From NCBI GenBank assembly GCA_041581635.1, contig JBFICW010000061.1:1-5238 (forward strand): 5,238 nt of DNA, in the 5' to 3' direction. The stretch is from Porticoccus sp041581635 (GTDB taxonomy: Bacteria > Pseudomonadota > Gammaproteobacteria > Pseudomonadales > Porticoccaceae). The translations under genes were made by a program, and so were the position numbers. How positions within the stretch are numbered: the first letter of the stretch is position 1; every line of letters begins with the position of its first letter. Shown here piece by piece: positions 5,188-5,238 of this stretch. The notes below the pieces were generated by a model. The model saw only the letters and a program-made list of their open reading frames with translations. It had not been told where the DNA came from and did not search any database.

Positions 5188-5197
5188 AGCCCGGTCA
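5171..5197 (-). terminator. strong hairpin terminator of the upstream minus-strand gene
   Basis: TGACCGGGCTTT and AAAGCCCGGTCA form a perfect 12-bp stem around a 3-nt loop. In the minus direction it is followed by CTCTATTTTAAAA, so the T run is displaced a few bases, and it begins 11 nt after a likely stop codon. In the plus direction no T run follows. It most likely ends the message entering from the right edge, some of which could read through into the DksA-like gene. Confidence 0.7.
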
Positions 5198-5208
5198 GCA
5201 TTGACGAA

Positions 5209-5238
5209 TTATTGGATGTCAATTCGTCGTTGTTTTGG
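5209..5238 (-). CDS. probable C-terminal end of an unidentified gene
   Basis: The minus-strand frame reads PKQRRIDIQ then TAA (5209-5211), and a strong terminator hairpin starts 11 nt beyond the stop. That position is what makes this frame the likely real one; of the two other minus frames, one stops at once and the other would run into the hairpin. Nine residues are too few to identify a family. Confidence 0.35.
   Translation of the reverse strand, partial: PKQRRIDIQ

Overview
The window looks like a conserved chromosomal core region of a gammaproteobacterium. The proteins resemble those of Pseudomonas and marine Cellvibrionales-type lineages, but the family or genus cannot be fixed from this sequence. 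GC content looks close to half by eye. No mobile element, CRISPR array, rRNA or tRNA was seen.

The left half (1-1455, minus strand) is the start of the macromolecular-synthesis operon, read right to left: rpsU (ribosomal protein bS21), a GatB/YqeY-domain gene, and the first 141 codons of dnaG (primase), which runs off the window. A hairpin with a short T run lies between rpsU and yqeY. A second hairpin without a T run lies between yqeY and dnaG, in a 258-nt gap with no convincing gene. These could step expression down from rpsU to dnaG. A good sigma-70-type promoter with a GC-rich discriminator lies upstream of rpsU.

The centre (1671-4779, plus strand) is a tight cluster diverging from rpsU: tsaD (t6A tRNA modification), folB (dihydroneopterin aldolase), a divergent folK-like gene, and an FMN-dependent LldD-like alpha-hydroxy-acid dehydrogenase. 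Gaps are 4 nt, a 1-nt overlap and 16 nt, so co-transcription is likely. The first genes serve translation and folate supply. The LldD-like enzyme is an unexpected metabolic addition.

The right end (4814-5238, minus strand) holds a short DksA/TraR-type zinc-finger protein convergent with the LldD-like gene. Behind it are a strong 12-bp hairpin terminator and the probable last codons of another minus-strand gene.

This is mostly ordinary core genome, and no new multi-gene system was found. The points most worth a second look are the folK-like protein's altered active site, the LldD-like gene in a folate operon, the DksA-like protein's altered tip and short C-terminus, and a promoter -35 box that seems to sit inside the terminator hairpin.
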